NCBI GenBank assembly: GCA_963600315.1 | Contig: CAVCAW010000029.1 | Coordinates: forward strand, 1 to 64,000 | Source of the DNA: UBA6382 sp963600315 | Lineage (GTDB): Bacteria; Bacteroidota; Bacteroidia; Bacteroidales; Bacteroidaceae | Direction: 5' to 3' | DNA length: 64,000 bases | Shown here: positions 42,879-52,400 of the stretch, one piece after another | How positions within the stretch are numbered: the stretch's first letter is position 1 | How the letters are laid out: each line of letters opens with the position of its first letter | Translations under genes and position numbers: made by a program | Notes under the pieces: model-generated | The model's database searches: none | Told to the model about the DNA's origin: nothing | The model's input: the letters and a program-made list of their open reading frames with translations, nothing else

Positions 42879-44243
42879 ATGACAAAACAAAAAAGATTTT
42901 TCCTCACCGAAGAGGAAATCCCGACGCATTGGTACAACATCCAGGCCGACATGCCCAACAAGCCCCTGCCAATGCTCAACCCCGCCACCAAGCAGCCCGT
43001 GAAGGCCGAAGACCTCTTCCCGGTGTTTGCCGAAGAGCTGTGCCGCCAAGAGCTCAACACCGTCGACCCTTGGATACACATTCCAGAGCCGGTCAGAGAC
43101 ATGTATAAGTACTATCGCTCCACCCCATTGGTGAGAGCCTACGGCCTGGAGCAGGCACTCGGCACGCCCGCCCACATCTACTTCAAAAACGAGAGCGTCA
43201 GTCCCGTGGGGAGCCACAAACTCAATTCGGCCATACCACAGGCATACTATTGCAAACAACAAGGCATCACCAACGTGACCACCGAGACAGGAGCCGGCCA
43301 GTGGGGAGCCGCCCTCTCCTATGCCGCCAGCGTCTTCGGACTCAACTGCACCGTCTTCCAAGTGAAGATATCCTATCAGCAGAAGCCCTACCGCCGCAGC
43401 ATCATGGAGACCTACGGCGCTGAGGTACACCCCTCGCCCTCTGACGTGACCAAGGTGGGACGCGCAGTGCTCGCCAAGGACCCCGACAACCGCGGTTCGC
43501 TCGGCACAGCCATCTCCGAAGCCCTCGAGCGCGCCTTGGAGACACCCAACTGCCGCTACGTGCTCGGCTCGGTGCTCAACCACGTGTCGCTCCATCAAAC
43601 CGTCATCGGACTTGAGGCTGAGAAGCAGATGGAGAAAGCCGGCGAATATCCCGACATCGTCATCGCCTGCTTTGGCGGTGGCAGCAACTTCGGCGGCTGC
43701 GCCTTCCCCTTCATGCGCCACAACTTCCTCGACGGCAAGAAGACCCGCTTCATTGCAGCCGAACCCACCTGCGCCCCCAAGCTCACACGCGGCATCTTCC
43801 AGTATGACTTCGGCGACCTGGCAGGCACCACACCGCTCATACCGATGTATACCCTCGGCCACGACTTCATGCCAGCCAGCATCCATGCCGGCGGACTGAG
43901 GTTCCACGGCGCAGGTTCCATCGTGAGCCAGCTCATCAAGGACAACATCATGGAGGCTGTCGACATAGCCCAGACCGAGACATTCCGCGCTGCCACCATT
44001 TTCGCCAAGGCCGAGGGCATCATTCCCGCCCCCGAGAGCAGCCACGCCATAGCCGCCGCCATACGCGAGGCTATCAAGTGCAAGGAGACTGGCGAGGAGA
44101 AGGTAATACTCTTCAACCTCTCGGGCCACGGCCTTATCGATATGACAGCCTACGACCAATACCACGAAGGTCAACTGCAAGACTACGACGTGACCGACCA
44201 GGAGATATCACAGTTCACCTCGTCGCTCGAACATATCATCTAA
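42879..44243 (+). CDS. TrpB2-type tryptophan synthase beta-like enzyme
   Basis: A 454-residue PLP enzyme of the TrpB2 (TIGR01415) subgroup, which condenses indole and serine to tryptophan or does a related beta-replacement. The PLP lysine lies in PVGSHKLNSA, the glycine-rich phosphate loop is CFGGGSNFGG, and ETGAGQWGAALSYAA is the family's catalytic-Glu region. TrpB2 is longer than the roughly 400-residue TrpB1 and usually acts without TrpA. No other trp gene is nearby, which fits a stand-alone indole-salvage role, inferred from family knowledge. It has its own -7 box and a strong terminator. Confidence 0.92.
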   Translation: MTKQKRFFLTEEEIPTHWYNIQADMPNKPLPMLNPATKQPVKAEDLFPVFAEELCRQELNTVDPWIHIPEPVRDMYKYYRSTPLVRAYGLEQALGTPAHIYFKNESVSPVGSHKLNSAIPQAYYCKQQGITNVTTETGAGQWGAALSYAASVFGLNCTVFQVKISYQQKPYRRSIMETYGAEVHPSPSDVTKVGRAVLAKDPDNRGSLGTAISEALERALETPNCRYVLGSVLNHVSLHQTVIGLEAEKQMEKAGEYPDIVIACFGGGSNFGGCAFPFMRHNFLDGKKTRFIAAEPTCAPKLTRGIFQYDFGDLAGTTPLIPMYTLGHDFMPASIHAGGLRFHGAGSIVSQLIKDNIMEAVDIAQTETFRAATIFAKAEGIIPAPESSHAIAAAIREAIKCKETGEEKVILFNLSGHGLIDMTAYDQYHEGQLQDYDVTDQEISQFTSSLEHII

Positions 44244-44300
44244 CCTCCTCCGTAGAGGACAGGCGCACACAGCAGCCACTTAGCCACCTTGCGCCCCCCA

Positions 44301-44342
44301 GTGCGGAACAGCTTTCTTCTAAGCTGTTCCGCACTTTTTTTT
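44301..44342 (+). terminator. Terminator after trpB2
   Basis: A perfect 14-bp stem GTGCGGAACAGCTT with its complement and a 6-nt loop, followed by eight Ts. Confidence 0.9.
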
Positions 44343-44386
44343 GCACCTGCCAAATCGCCTCACCCCAAAAAGCCTTGCCACAACTA

Positions 44387-44416
44387 TTGTTTTATAGCTT
44401 TTCTTGACTACCTTTG
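44387..44416 (+). promoter_or_regulatory. Promoter of the NPCBM-like gene
   Basis: TTG at 44387-44389 and TACCTTTG at 44409-44416 are 19 bp apart, a full Bacteroidota consensus match. The leader would be only about 17 nt before ATG 44440. Confidence 0.7.
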
Positions 44417-44439
44417 CAAATCCAAAAACACACAAGCCC

Positions 44440-45288
44440 ATGAAGCCTATCACTAACCTTTTGCGCACACTACCACTGGTCATAGCGACAATGGCAGCCC
44501 TCGCTGCTACAGCCGACGACAAATTCTACCAACCGCGCGAACTGATACAAGTGAGCGACGACAACGTGCAGATGGCATACAACCAGCTCTCCGCCAGCGT
44601 AGCCGTGCAGACCAAGTCGACATGTGAGTTCTACTGCCGCAGCCCGTGGCTCAATGCCTCTCTCGACGGCAACACCATCCACATCACCGCCACCGAGAAC
44701 CCCCTCTTCGTGCCACGCACCGCCAAGATTATCATCACCACCCGCAAGGAGAACGTGTCGCGCGTAATCAGCGTGACGCAAAATCCCGAGGCCGGCCACA
44801 ACGAGCACTTCATACTGCCCGTCCGAGCCAACATCTACCCCATGACCGACATGGACCTGACCAAAGCCACCCACGACCCCTACATCAGCACCGTGCTCAA
44901 GAACCGCGCCGTGGAGAGCAACAAGCCCAAGCTCAAGAACAACACCTACCAAACGACCATTGGCACCCATGCGCCATCCTCGTTCAAGATAAAGCTCAAC
45001 GGAGCCACACGCTTCACTACCGACCTTGGCATTGATGACGCAGTCCTCAACAAAGATGCCAACAGCAACGGCGACGCCACCTACAAGATAATGCTCGACG
45101 GGCAGGAAGTTGCCAGCGGGCGCATCACCATAACCGACCACGACGCCGTGCGCATCGACATCGACACCAACGGTGCCAAAATCCTCGAAATAGTCTTCGA
45201 TCCCAACGGCTCCAACTGGGGAGACCACATCGATATGGGCAACCCCCATTTCGAAATCTCCACCGACAAGCCAATACTGATAGACTAA
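44440..45288 (+). CDS. Secreted protein with BACON-like and NPCBM-like domains
   Basis: A 282-residue exported protein with a signal peptide ending near ALAATADD. Residues about 30-130 form a BACON-like Ig fold (FYCRSPWLNASLDGNTIHIT, then RVISVTQNPEAG). Residues about 150-280 match the NPCBM/galactose-binding-like fold (TDLGIDDAVLN, YKIMLDGQEVASG, AKILEIVFDPNGSNWGDHID). Both domains are typical of periplasmic or surface glycan-binding proteins, but no catalytic domain is present. Start ATG 44440 follows the promoter spacing; a TTG twelve codons upstream lies on the -7 box and is not credible. It lies 19 bp before the next gene start. Confidence 0.75.
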   Translation: MKPITNLLRTLPLVIATMAALAATADDKFYQPRELIQVSDDNVQMAYNQLSASVAVQTKSTCEFYCRSPWLNASLDGNTIHITATENPLFVPRTAKIIITTRKENVSRVISVTQNPEAGHNEHFILPVRANIYPMTDMDLTKATHDPYISTVLKNRAVESNKPKLKNNTYQTTIGTHAPSSFKIKLNGATRFTTDLGIDDAVLNKDANSNGDATYKIMLDGQEVASGRITITDHDAVRIDIDTNGAKILEIVFDPNGSNWGDHIDMGNPHFEISTDKPILID

Positions 45289-45307
45289 CCCCCCCACTCA
45301 CACCACC

Positions 45308-46267
45308 ATGCCAACCACCCTCCCACAATCCACCAAGACACGCATAACCACGTCGACAGCCATGCTGCCGTTATCCATAGCCTGGGCATGCGGACTGTGG
45401 CTTGTCGACACCGACTTCTCATTGATGTCGATACTGGCTCTGGTCACACTGCTGGTGAGCACCATCGTGCTGCGCGCCTACAGCAATGACGTGCAGTTCA
45501 TCAGAGTGCGCAGTTGGGCAGTGTCGTCGCTCTTCATAGTCATCAGCGCTCTCGGTGCCCACACCTACGGCTGGTCGCCGCTAAGCCAGGCGGGCGGTCT
45601 GCTGCTGCTCACCTACACCATAGGTCTGCTGCTGTCTCACACGTCCTCCACACCCCAGGCACCCGTGCTCGCAGCCTCCGCTTCACTCTCCCTGCTCACC
45701 ATGATTATGCCGCAACTGGCATGGCTCTTGCCGCTGTGCCTGCTGTCGCTGCTAATACCCCTCCGTTCGCTCACGCTGCGTTCGCTCTTGGCCATAGTGT
45801 TCGGACTACTGCTGCCCTACCTCGCCTTCGTGGGCTGGCACCTATACTACGGTTCGGCCAACGAAGCCCTCCAGGCTTTGGCAACAGCCGCCGTTACCTA
45901 TAGTCTGCCACAGCTGTCGGACATAGCCGCAGTCAACAACCCATGTGACAACCTCGCCGCCCCCCATCTCTACCGACTGGCGATGTGCCTGTTTGGCCTC
46001 ATAGGTATTGTCCACTATCTGCACACGCGCTATGCCGACAAACTGCACACGCGCATCTACTATGCCGCCATCGTCATGCACTGGCCCGCCATAGCACTCC
46101 TGCAATTCTTCACCACTGGCTGTGACTCGCTGCTAGCCTCCCTTACGGCACTCTACGGCGGCATACTGCTGGCTCACTATTTTGTTTTCTCACGGGGTTG
46201 GATAGCCAACACCCTGTTTTGGATATTCTTTCTGCTATGCTGCTATTTGACATTTCCGGTTTTCTGA
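45308..46267 (+). CDS. Multi-pass membrane protein of unknown family
   Basis: A 319-residue, strongly hydrophobic protein with about nine or ten membrane spans and no soluble domain. I do not recognise the family with confidence; size and topology resemble Bacteroidota DUF6427-like membrane proteins. No catalytic motif was seen. It begins 19 bp after the NPCBM-like gene and its 3' end overlaps the next gene by 31 bp, so the three are likely one transcript. Confidence 0.7.
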   Translation: MPTTLPQSTKTRITTSTAMLPLSIAWACGLWLVDTDFSLMSILALVTLLVSTIVLRAYSNDVQFIRVRSWAVSSLFIVISALGAHTYGWSPLSQAGGLLLLTYTIGLLLSHTSSTPQAPVLAASASLSLLTMIMPQLAWLLPLCLLSLLIPLRSLTLRSLLAIVFGLLLPYLAFVGWHLYYGSANEALQALATAAVTYSLPQLSDIAAVNNPCDNLAAPHLYRLAMCLFGLIGIVHYLHTRYADKLHTRIYYAAIVMHWPAIALLQFFTTGCDSLLASLTALYGGILLAHYFVFSRGWIANTLFWIFFLLCCYLTFPVF

Positions 46268-46692
46268 TTGACTACGGCTATGTAGGCATGGGCGTGGCAG
46301 CCTTCCTGGCTGGCAGCGTTGTCCCCTTCAGCTCCGAAGCCGTGTTGACCGCACTCTACGCTGGCGGTCTCAACCTGTGGACCTTGGTAATCGCCAGCAC
46401 CGTGGGCAACGTGCTGGGCGGCATATTCAACTACATCATAGGTCGCATGTGCAACGAGGGTTGGGTCTACCGCCTGTTTCGCATCAAGCCCGAGAAACTC
46501 GGCTCCACCAAGGAGAAAGTGCGCAAATATGGCGCATGGACCGGACTCTTCTCAAGCATACCCATAGTGGGCGATGCCATAACCATCGCCCTCGGCATAC
46601 TACGCGTAAACTTCGCCAAAGCACTAGTGTCCATGACCATAGGCAAGACCGTGCGCTACATAGCACTCGCCCTCATTCTCGACAGCCTGTAG
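46237..46692 (+). CDS. YqaA/DedA-like (VTT domain) membrane protein
   Basis: A 151-residue inner-membrane protein of the VTT/SNARE-associated (DedA, YqaA-type) group. Motifs seen are FLAGSVVPFSSEAVLTALY, GNVLGGIFNYIIGR and FSSIPIVGDAITIALGILR. YqaA-type proteins are shorter than DedA and their role is unsettled; DedA relatives are linked to lipid scrambling or membrane homeostasis. ATG 46237 (MLLFDISGFLIDYGYVG) was chosen because the family starts there; an upstream TTG frame at 46198 adds thirteen residues. It overlaps the preceding gene by 31 bp. Confidence 0.82.
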   Translation: MLLFDISGFLIDYGYVGMGVAAFLAGSVVPFSSEAVLTALYAGGLNLWTLVIASTVGNVLGGIFNYIIGRMCNEGWVYRLFRIKPEKLGSTKEKVRKYGAWTGLFSSIPIVGDAITIALGILRVNFAKALVSMTIGKTVRYIALALILDSL

Positions 46693-46701
46693 CAACACGG
46701 A

Positions 46702-46875
46702 GTCAAACCATGATTCAAGCCGGCAGTCCGAGACAAAGACCTCATAGACCGCCACCTCGACAAAATCATGAATGCCGACTAGAGGCAGTTCTCCATCGAA
46801 GACGGCGACTCCAATACTCCCTACATCAAGAAAGTGCGCATAGTGACCACCGTGACCTATTCGCTCAAAGATTAA
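46702..46875 (+). pseudogene. Short decayed coding remnant
   Basis: One frame reads VKP, stop, FKPAVRDKDLIDRHLDKIMNAD, stop, then RQFSIEDGDSNTPYIKK and VRIVTTVTYSLKD before a final stop. The protein-like composition through two internal stops suggests the C-terminal end of a lost gene. No family was recognised. It lies just before the terminator shared with tyrS. Confidence 0.35.
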
Positions 46876-46947
46876 CCCGCCATCGCCCCCTCCCTACGCC
46901 ACTCGCAGCAATGCGGGCGGCACAACAACGGCACTGCCATCAGTGCA

Positions 46948-46997
46948 ACACCAAAGAGCCGCCTTGCAACAAAACTTGCAAGGCGGCTCTTTGGTGT
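46948..46997. terminator. Bidirectional terminator (tyrS / membrane-protein run)
   Basis: A perfect 22-bp inverted repeat (arm starts ACACCAAAGAGCCGCC) with a 6-nt loop, placed between convergent transcripts and 20 bp beyond the tyrS stop. The stem ends are A/T-rich on both sides, so it can serve both strands. Confidence 0.85.
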
Positions 46998-47016
46998 ATA
47001 TAGAGGTATTGGCGAA

Positions 47017-48306
47017 TTATTTCACGATAATCAGGAAGTAGTTCTTCTTACCCTTTTGAGCGAGGATATATTTGCCGTCGAGCAGGTCAGACGACGAGAT
47101 GACAACCTCGGGGTCAGATAGCTTCTCCTTGTTGACACTCACGCCACCGCCCTTGACCATCTTGCGAAACTCGCCTTTGGACGGGAAGCAGTCAGTAGTC
47201 TCCGCCAGCAAGTCTACAGCCTTGGCTCCAAGCACCTGGTCTTTGGAGAGCTCATATTGCGGCACACCCTCAAAGACGCTCAGCAGCGTCGCCTCGTCGA
47301 GTCTGAGGAGATTCTCCTTAGTAGCCTTACCGAAGAGCAGACTTGACGCCTCGAGAGCTGTTTGGTAAGCTTGTTCGCCGTGGACGAGGGTCGTCACCTC
47401 TTGGCCCAGTCGCTTCTGGAGTATGCGCTGACCAGGGTCGGCATGGTGCTGGGCTATGAGAGACTCTATTGTCTCGCGGTCGAGCGAAGTGAATATCTTG
47501 ATGTAGCGTTCAGCGTCATCGTCGCTCACGTTGAGCCAGAACTGATAGAACTTGTAGGGCGTGGTGCGGTTGGCATCGAGCCACACGTTGCCGCTCTCCG
47601 TCTTGCCAAACTTCTTGCCGTCGCTCTTGGTGATGAGCGGACAGGTGAGGGCAAAAGCTTCACCGCCGTTGGTGCGGCGTATGAGCTCCGTTCCGGTGGT
47701 TATGTTGCCCCACTGGTCAGAACCACCCATCTGCAACTTGCAGTTCTTGTGGGTGTTGAGGTAGAGGAAGTCATAGCCCTGCAGGAGCTGATAGGTAAAC
47801 TCAGTGAAGCTCAAGCCGTCGCTTGCTTCACCGTTGAGGCGACGCTTCACGGAGTCCTTGGCCATCATGTAGTTTACGGTGATATGTTTGCCCACTTCGC
47901 GCGCAAAGTCGAGGAAGGAGTAGTTCTTCATCCAGTCGTAGTTGTTGACCAGTTCGGCGCGGTTGGGAACATCGCTCTCGAAGTCGAGGAAACGGGCCAG
48001 CTGTGCCTTGATGCACTCCACGTTGTGGCGCAACGTCTCTTCGTCGAGAAGGTTGCGCTCCTGGCTCTTGCCCGACGGGTCGCCAATCATGCCGGTTGCT
48101 CCACCGATGAGAGCCATCGGCTTGTGACCGCAGCGCTGGAAGTGGCGGAGCATCATCACACCACAGAGGTGGCCTATGTGAAGGCTGTCGGCGGTGGGGT
48201 CGATACCCACGTATGCCGTGGTGATTTCCTTGGTCAGTTGTTCTTCAGTGCCAGGCATCATCTGGTGAATCATGCCTCTCCATTTGAGTTCTTCTACAAA
48301 GTTCAT
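47017..48306 (-). CDS. tyrS: Tyrosyl-tRNA synthetase
   Basis: A 429-residue class I synthetase that charges tRNA-Tyr. The HIGH motif occurs as DPTADSLHIGHL, the tyrosine-binding region as LLQGYDFLYL and GGSDQWGNITTG, and the KMSKS-type loop as KSDGKKFGKTESG (a KFGKS-like variant common in bacterial TyrRS). A C-terminal S4-like RNA-binding domain follows (FRKMVKGGGVSVNKEKLSD). Length is standard. It starts 49 bp downstream of a TAACTTTG box, beyond which lies a phased palindrome array. It is transcribed alone. Confidence 0.97.
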   Translation of the reverse strand: MNFVEELKWRGMIHQMMPGTEEQLTKEITTAYVGIDPTADSLHIGHLCGVMMLRHFQRCGHKPMALIGGATGMIGDPSGKSQERNLLDEETLRHNVECIKAQLARFLDFESDVPNRAELVNNYDWMKNYSFLDFAREVGKHITVNYMMAKDSVKRRLNGEASDGLSFTEFTYQLLQGYDFLYLNTHKNCKLQMGGSDQWGNITTGTELIRRTNGGEAFALTCPLITKSDGKKFGKTESGNVWLDANRTTPYKFYQFWLNVSDDDAERYIKIFTSLDRETIESLIAQHHADPGQRILQKRLGQEVTTLVHGEQAYQTALEASSLLFGKATKENLLRLDEATLLSVFEGVPQYELSKDQVLGAKAVDLLAETTDCFPSKGEFRKMVKGGGVSVNKEKLSDPEVVISSSDLLDGKYILAQKGKKNYFLIIVK

Positions 48307-48354
48307 CGTCTTGTATTATTCTGTATTTTAGTTGAAAGAGCTTATATTAATGTG

Positions 48355-48362
48355 CAAAGTTA
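48355..48362 (-). promoter_or_regulatory. Putative -7 box for tyrS
   Basis: Minus-strand TAACTTTG, 49 bp before the tyrS start; no -33 at normal spacing. Confidence 0.5.
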
Positions 48363-48442
48363 CACAATCTTATCCCAATAAGCTGTGGCAATGGTGCGAA
48401 ATGTTGGTTTTGACCATTGGGGTGGTTGACCGGACTCATGCG

Positions 48443-48520
48443 TTTCCGCCGAAATTGATATGCGTTTCGGGCGAAACCGATATCAATTTCCGCGGAAATT
48501 GACAACCGTTTCGGCGGAAA
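48443..48520. repeat. Phased palindrome array 2 (22-bp period)
   Basis: Four TTTC-N4-GAAA units start at 48443, 48465, 48487 and 48509, exactly 22 bp apart: TTTCCGCCGAAA, TTTCGGGCGAAA, TTTCCGCGGAAA, TTTCGGCGGAAA. The array begins GCG and ends CGC, and first and last units are inverted copies, so the whole array is roughly self-complementary. It lies 136 bp upstream of tyrS and 46 bp downstream of the SprT-like gene. Confidence 0.92.
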
Positions 48521-48566
48521 CGCAATCGTCGTCTCAATCTCCGCAGAGAGCAGAGTGCGCTGAAAT

Positions 48567-49256
48567 TCAGCGAGATGATGCAAGGTCAGTCGTGTCGACG
48601 GAGATTGTTTGACCGTTGTTGCGCAATTTGTGGGCCTTGGCGAGGTGAAGGGCGACTTCTTCGGGGTTGGCTTTGTAGATTTTGAGTGTGCGCGAACGGG
48701 GAAAACGGTTGAAGTAAGGATCGGTGGTGGAGTACCACGAAGTCTGGCTCACGAGGGGGTGACGTGCGATTTTGTCCCACAGCTGGAAGATGCTGGTGGT
48801 GGTTGACACGGTGATGCCGGTGTGGCCGTTGGTGAGTTGGGAGACGCACACCAGATGGCGGCGCCGGCGAGTGTCCTGCGAGCTGGCATCGTAACGCTTG
48901 GACACGGTGATGTGGCGGCCGTAGCGGTCATTGATGTGCTGCATTATGCTGCGGAACTGCTCACCGTGGGGCGAGGTGTCCTTGATGCCTTTGGTGAGAA
49001 TGTAGAGGTGTATCATCTCGTGGATGAGTATGTCTTCGTATTCGCTCTCGGAGAATTCGTGAAGTGTGCTTATGGAGATGGTGAGCGAACTATAGCGGCT
49101 GACAGCGAATATGCGCCGATTGACGGTGTAGCTCAGACGACCGCCGAACGTGCGTGCGTGGCTCAGTCTGATGCTTACTTGCGGCAGCTTGCCACCGAAG
49201 CACAGGCTGTTGAAATGATTGAATTTTTCTTGCAAAAAAGTGATTGTAGGGCGCAT
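48567..49256 (-). CDS. SprT-like zinc metalloprotease-family protein
   Basis: A 229-residue protein with an SprT-like domain. The zinc-binding HExxH occurs as ILIHEMIHLYI and is followed by the SPHGEQFRSIMQHIN segment that supplies the third ligand in the family. Relatives include Spartan, a DNA-protein crosslink protease, while bacterial members are mostly uncharacterised. The C-terminal 110 residues are basic and could bind DNA or zinc, though no cysteine ribbon is seen. ATG 49256 (MRPTITFLQEKFNHFN) was chosen over a TTG seven codons upstream that lies on the -7 box. It is divergent from the next gene. Confidence 0.82.
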   Translation of the reverse strand: MRPTITFLQEKFNHFNSLCFGGKLPQVSIRLSHARTFGGRLSYTVNRRIFAVSRYSSLTISISTLHEFSESEYEDILIHEMIHLYILTKGIKDTSPHGEQFRSIMQHINDRYGRHITVSKRYDASSQDTRRRRHLVCVSQLTNGHTGITVSTTTSIFQLWDKIARHPLVSQTSWYSTTDPYFNRFPRSRTLKIYKANPEEVALHLAKAHKLRNNGQTISVDTTDLASSR

Positions 49257-49274
49257 ATATTCATCTATTTGACA

Positions 49275-49306
49275 CAAAGATAGCTGTTTTATGCAAAATA
49301 AAGCAA
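49275..49306 (-). promoter_or_regulatory. Promoter of the SprT-like gene
   Basis: On the minus strand TTG (49304-49306) and TATCTTTG (49275-49282) are 21 bp apart, a consensus Bacteroidota promoter about 20 bp before ATG 49256. Confidence 0.6.
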
Positions 49307-49335
49307 TGGACAGGGGCGTATATGTAAGAAATAAT

Positions 49336-49343
49336 TACTTTTG
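49336..49343 (+). promoter_or_regulatory. Putative -7 box for the C1-LamG surface protein
   Basis: TACTTTTG matches TAnnTTTG. Its position supports initiation at ATG 49401 rather than ATG 49353, which would lie at the transcription start. No -33 was seen. Confidence 0.5.
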
Positions 49344-49400
49344 CGTGTCTGCATGTCGGACAACAAAAAGAAAAGAGACCCACTAAAGAACCTAACGGCT

Positions 49401-52400
49401 ATGAGATTTATGAAATTGCTGGCGGCAGCGCTACTGCTGGCAGCGGGCAGTGCGACCGCTCAAGACTTCAAGGTAGACTACACTAAATATCCCGACGCTA
49501 ACCCCTTGGGGGGACAAAACGGCAGCAATGGCTACAATGCCAAAGGGACAACGCAAGGCGCAGCGCGGAGCGCAAGCTACAGAAGCACCAAGACGCGCCC
49601 CGACCATGTCAACAATGCTCTGACCAAGTTCTACCCACCAGTGTTCAACCAAGACGGCGGTTCGTGTGGGTCGGCTCAGGCGGTGGCCTACTGCATGACC
49701 TACGAAATGAATTCGTATCGCAATGCCGATGCGTCGTATGCTGAGAACCAACTACCCACTCACTTCACTTGGCTCCACACCTATGCCGGCATCGAGAAAT
49801 ATCCCATAATGAACAAGCACGGTGTGCCCAACGTGACCGACTATGGCGGCCGCACCTACAGTTCGCTGTTTGGCAACCAAGACACAGGGAGCCAGCACTA
49901 TGGCTACATGCAGGGCTATGACAAGTGGTACAGAGCCATGTTCAACCGCACGGTGGGCGGCGACACCTACTGCTCGGAGGGGCAGATGACTGAGGTGGGA
50001 CGCGAGGAACTCAAGCAGTGGCTATGGAATCACTGGGGCGACGAGTCGTTTTATGCCGGCGGAGTGTCGGGCATAGGCGTGGCGAGCGGTGGTCAGTGGG
50101 GAAAGATTCCGTCGACTGCCACCAACAAGTCAATAGGCGTGGCAGGCATGTACTGCGTGAGCAGCTGGGGAAAGACTTATGACCACGCTCTCTCAGTAGT
50201 GGGCTACGACGACCGCATAGAGTTTGACCTCGACTCCAACGGGGTCTATGGCGAAGAGGACAAAGACGAGAAGGGCGCCTGGATTATCTGCAATTCGTGG
50301 GGCGACGGGTGGTGTAACAAGGGTTTCATCTACTGCCCCTACAAGTATAGCGTGGCGGTGGGTACTACCGTATCGCCCTGGAACTCGGGCCACTACACGT
50401 GGCGCAAAGACTATGAGCCCAAGCGCGTGCTCAAGATAGTGATGGACTATAGCCGCCGCTCCGAACTGAGCTTCTGCGCCGGAGTGTCGAGCGACACCAC
50501 CGACACCAAGCCTGAGTCGAGCGAGGTGATGCCATTCTTCAACTATGCCGGCGACGGCAAGAAGCAGACGCCTGCGCCCGAGGTGCCCATGCTGGGCAAG
50601 TGGCGCACGCAGTTTAACTATGACCCGATGGAGTTTGGCTATGACGTGACTGACCTTACTGAAAGCTACGACCTGTCGAAACCGCTGAAATACTTCTTTG
50701 TCATCAACTCACGCTCGACAGCCGTAGGCAATGGCCACATCTACAAGATGTCGCTCATGGACTATGGCATAGAGGAAGACGGCATGGAGATTGCCGCCCG
50801 CATAGACACGGTGGACATACTCAACGGCGGCAAGACGACCATTGTGGCTGTCACCGTGGCAGGACGCCAACTCTACGCTCCGCTCAACACCTCGCTGGCG
50901 GGCAACAAATTGACGTGGAGCACACCAAAGCCGTCAAGCTACGACATTTCTCACTATAATGTCTACAAAGGCAGCCTGAAGGTGGCGGAGGTGCCGGCAA
51001 TCAGCCATTCATACACTGTGGACGACCAAACTGCCACATACTACGTGGCAACGGCTTATACCTACAAGGATAAAACACTGCTGTCGGAGAAGAGCCTGCC
51101 TGCCCGCAACGAGGCAACCTACTCGCTCGGCAGCCACAACGTGACGCTGATGCTCGACACGGCTTCGGTAGCAGTGCCCATAGCGCTGAAAGAGAAGCTG
51201 CAGCAAGCCACCATAGAATTCTGGATAAAGCCCAACAACATCGATGGTAGCAGCAACCAGATAGGCAAGGCGTGGGGGACGTTTAACATAGCGGTGAGCA
51301 AGAGCGGACAACTCATGTGTGGGTGGGACACTTCAAACCGCATCACCACATCTGCCAACAGCATTCAGGCAGGCAAATGGTACCACGTGGCAGTCGTGGT
51401 GGACCACAACGTGCTCACGCTCTACATCAACGGAATGAAGAGGGGTGTGCTGACCTCTACGTCCTACAGCGGACTGCCAGCTATGGACGAGCTATGCTTC
51501 GGCGCCGCTGGCGGATTTATGGATGCCGAGATTGACGAATTCCGCCTGTGGTCAACGGCACGCACACAGAAAGACATCTTTACCAACAAAAACACCTATA
51601 TCAGTTCTCCATCATCACAGCCACAACTGATGGTCTACTACCCCATGGAGACTTATGAAGACGGAGGCGTGCTCTACCTCAAGGACTTAGCTTTGGGCTA
51701 CGACGCTCCGCTAAGCAAAGCCACACAGGGCAGCGACGAAACACTGATGACCAATGCCAATGTGCTGAAGACGACTAGCTTCAGCTGCCTGAGCAACGTG
51801 ATATATGCCGGCGAACCAGTGCAGTTCAAGTCGGAGTCGTCGCTCAACACTGTGAAGTGGAACTGGTCGGTCAAGAACCAGACCGGCATGAGCAGCAACA
51901 TTGCCAACCCATACTTCACATTTACGGCAGCCGGCAAATATCAACTGACACTCAACACAGAGGACCGCGAAGGCGACAAGGCAGAGTATACGGACACGGT
52001 GACGGTGATCAACCCCGAGGCACCCAAAGCCGACTTCGACATAGCCACCGACACTCTCGCAGAGGGCGAGATGTTTAACCTGGGCAACAAGTCGACTGGA
52101 GCCAACTGCACCTACACGTGGACTATGCCCGGTGCTGACAACGAGGAAATCAAGAGCGTCAATGCCCGCGTGAGCTACAGCAGCACGGGAGTCTACCCCG
52201 TAACCCTCACCGCCACCAACGCTGGCGGCAGCGACAAGATAACCAAATACGTAGTGGTGACCCACACCGTGCCGGGCGTGGACTTCACCGTAGACCCCGA
52301 CTTCATCGTGCTGGGCAACACCACCTACCTCTGCGATGCCACCCGACACAACCCCGACACATGGAAATGGACAGTGACCAACGGCAAACACACTACCATA

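Noticed and set aside
42843..44180. A 445-codon open frame on the minus strand opposite trpB2
   Set aside because: Antisense shadow; the PLP-enzyme motifs are all on the plus strand.
47362..48381. A 339-codon open frame on the plus strand opposite tyrS
   Set aside because: Antisense to TyrRS with no recognisable domain.
48443..48520. Phased palindrome arrays considered as CRISPR
   Set aside because: Units of 12 bp with 10-bp spacers are far too short, units are not identical, and no cas genes are present.
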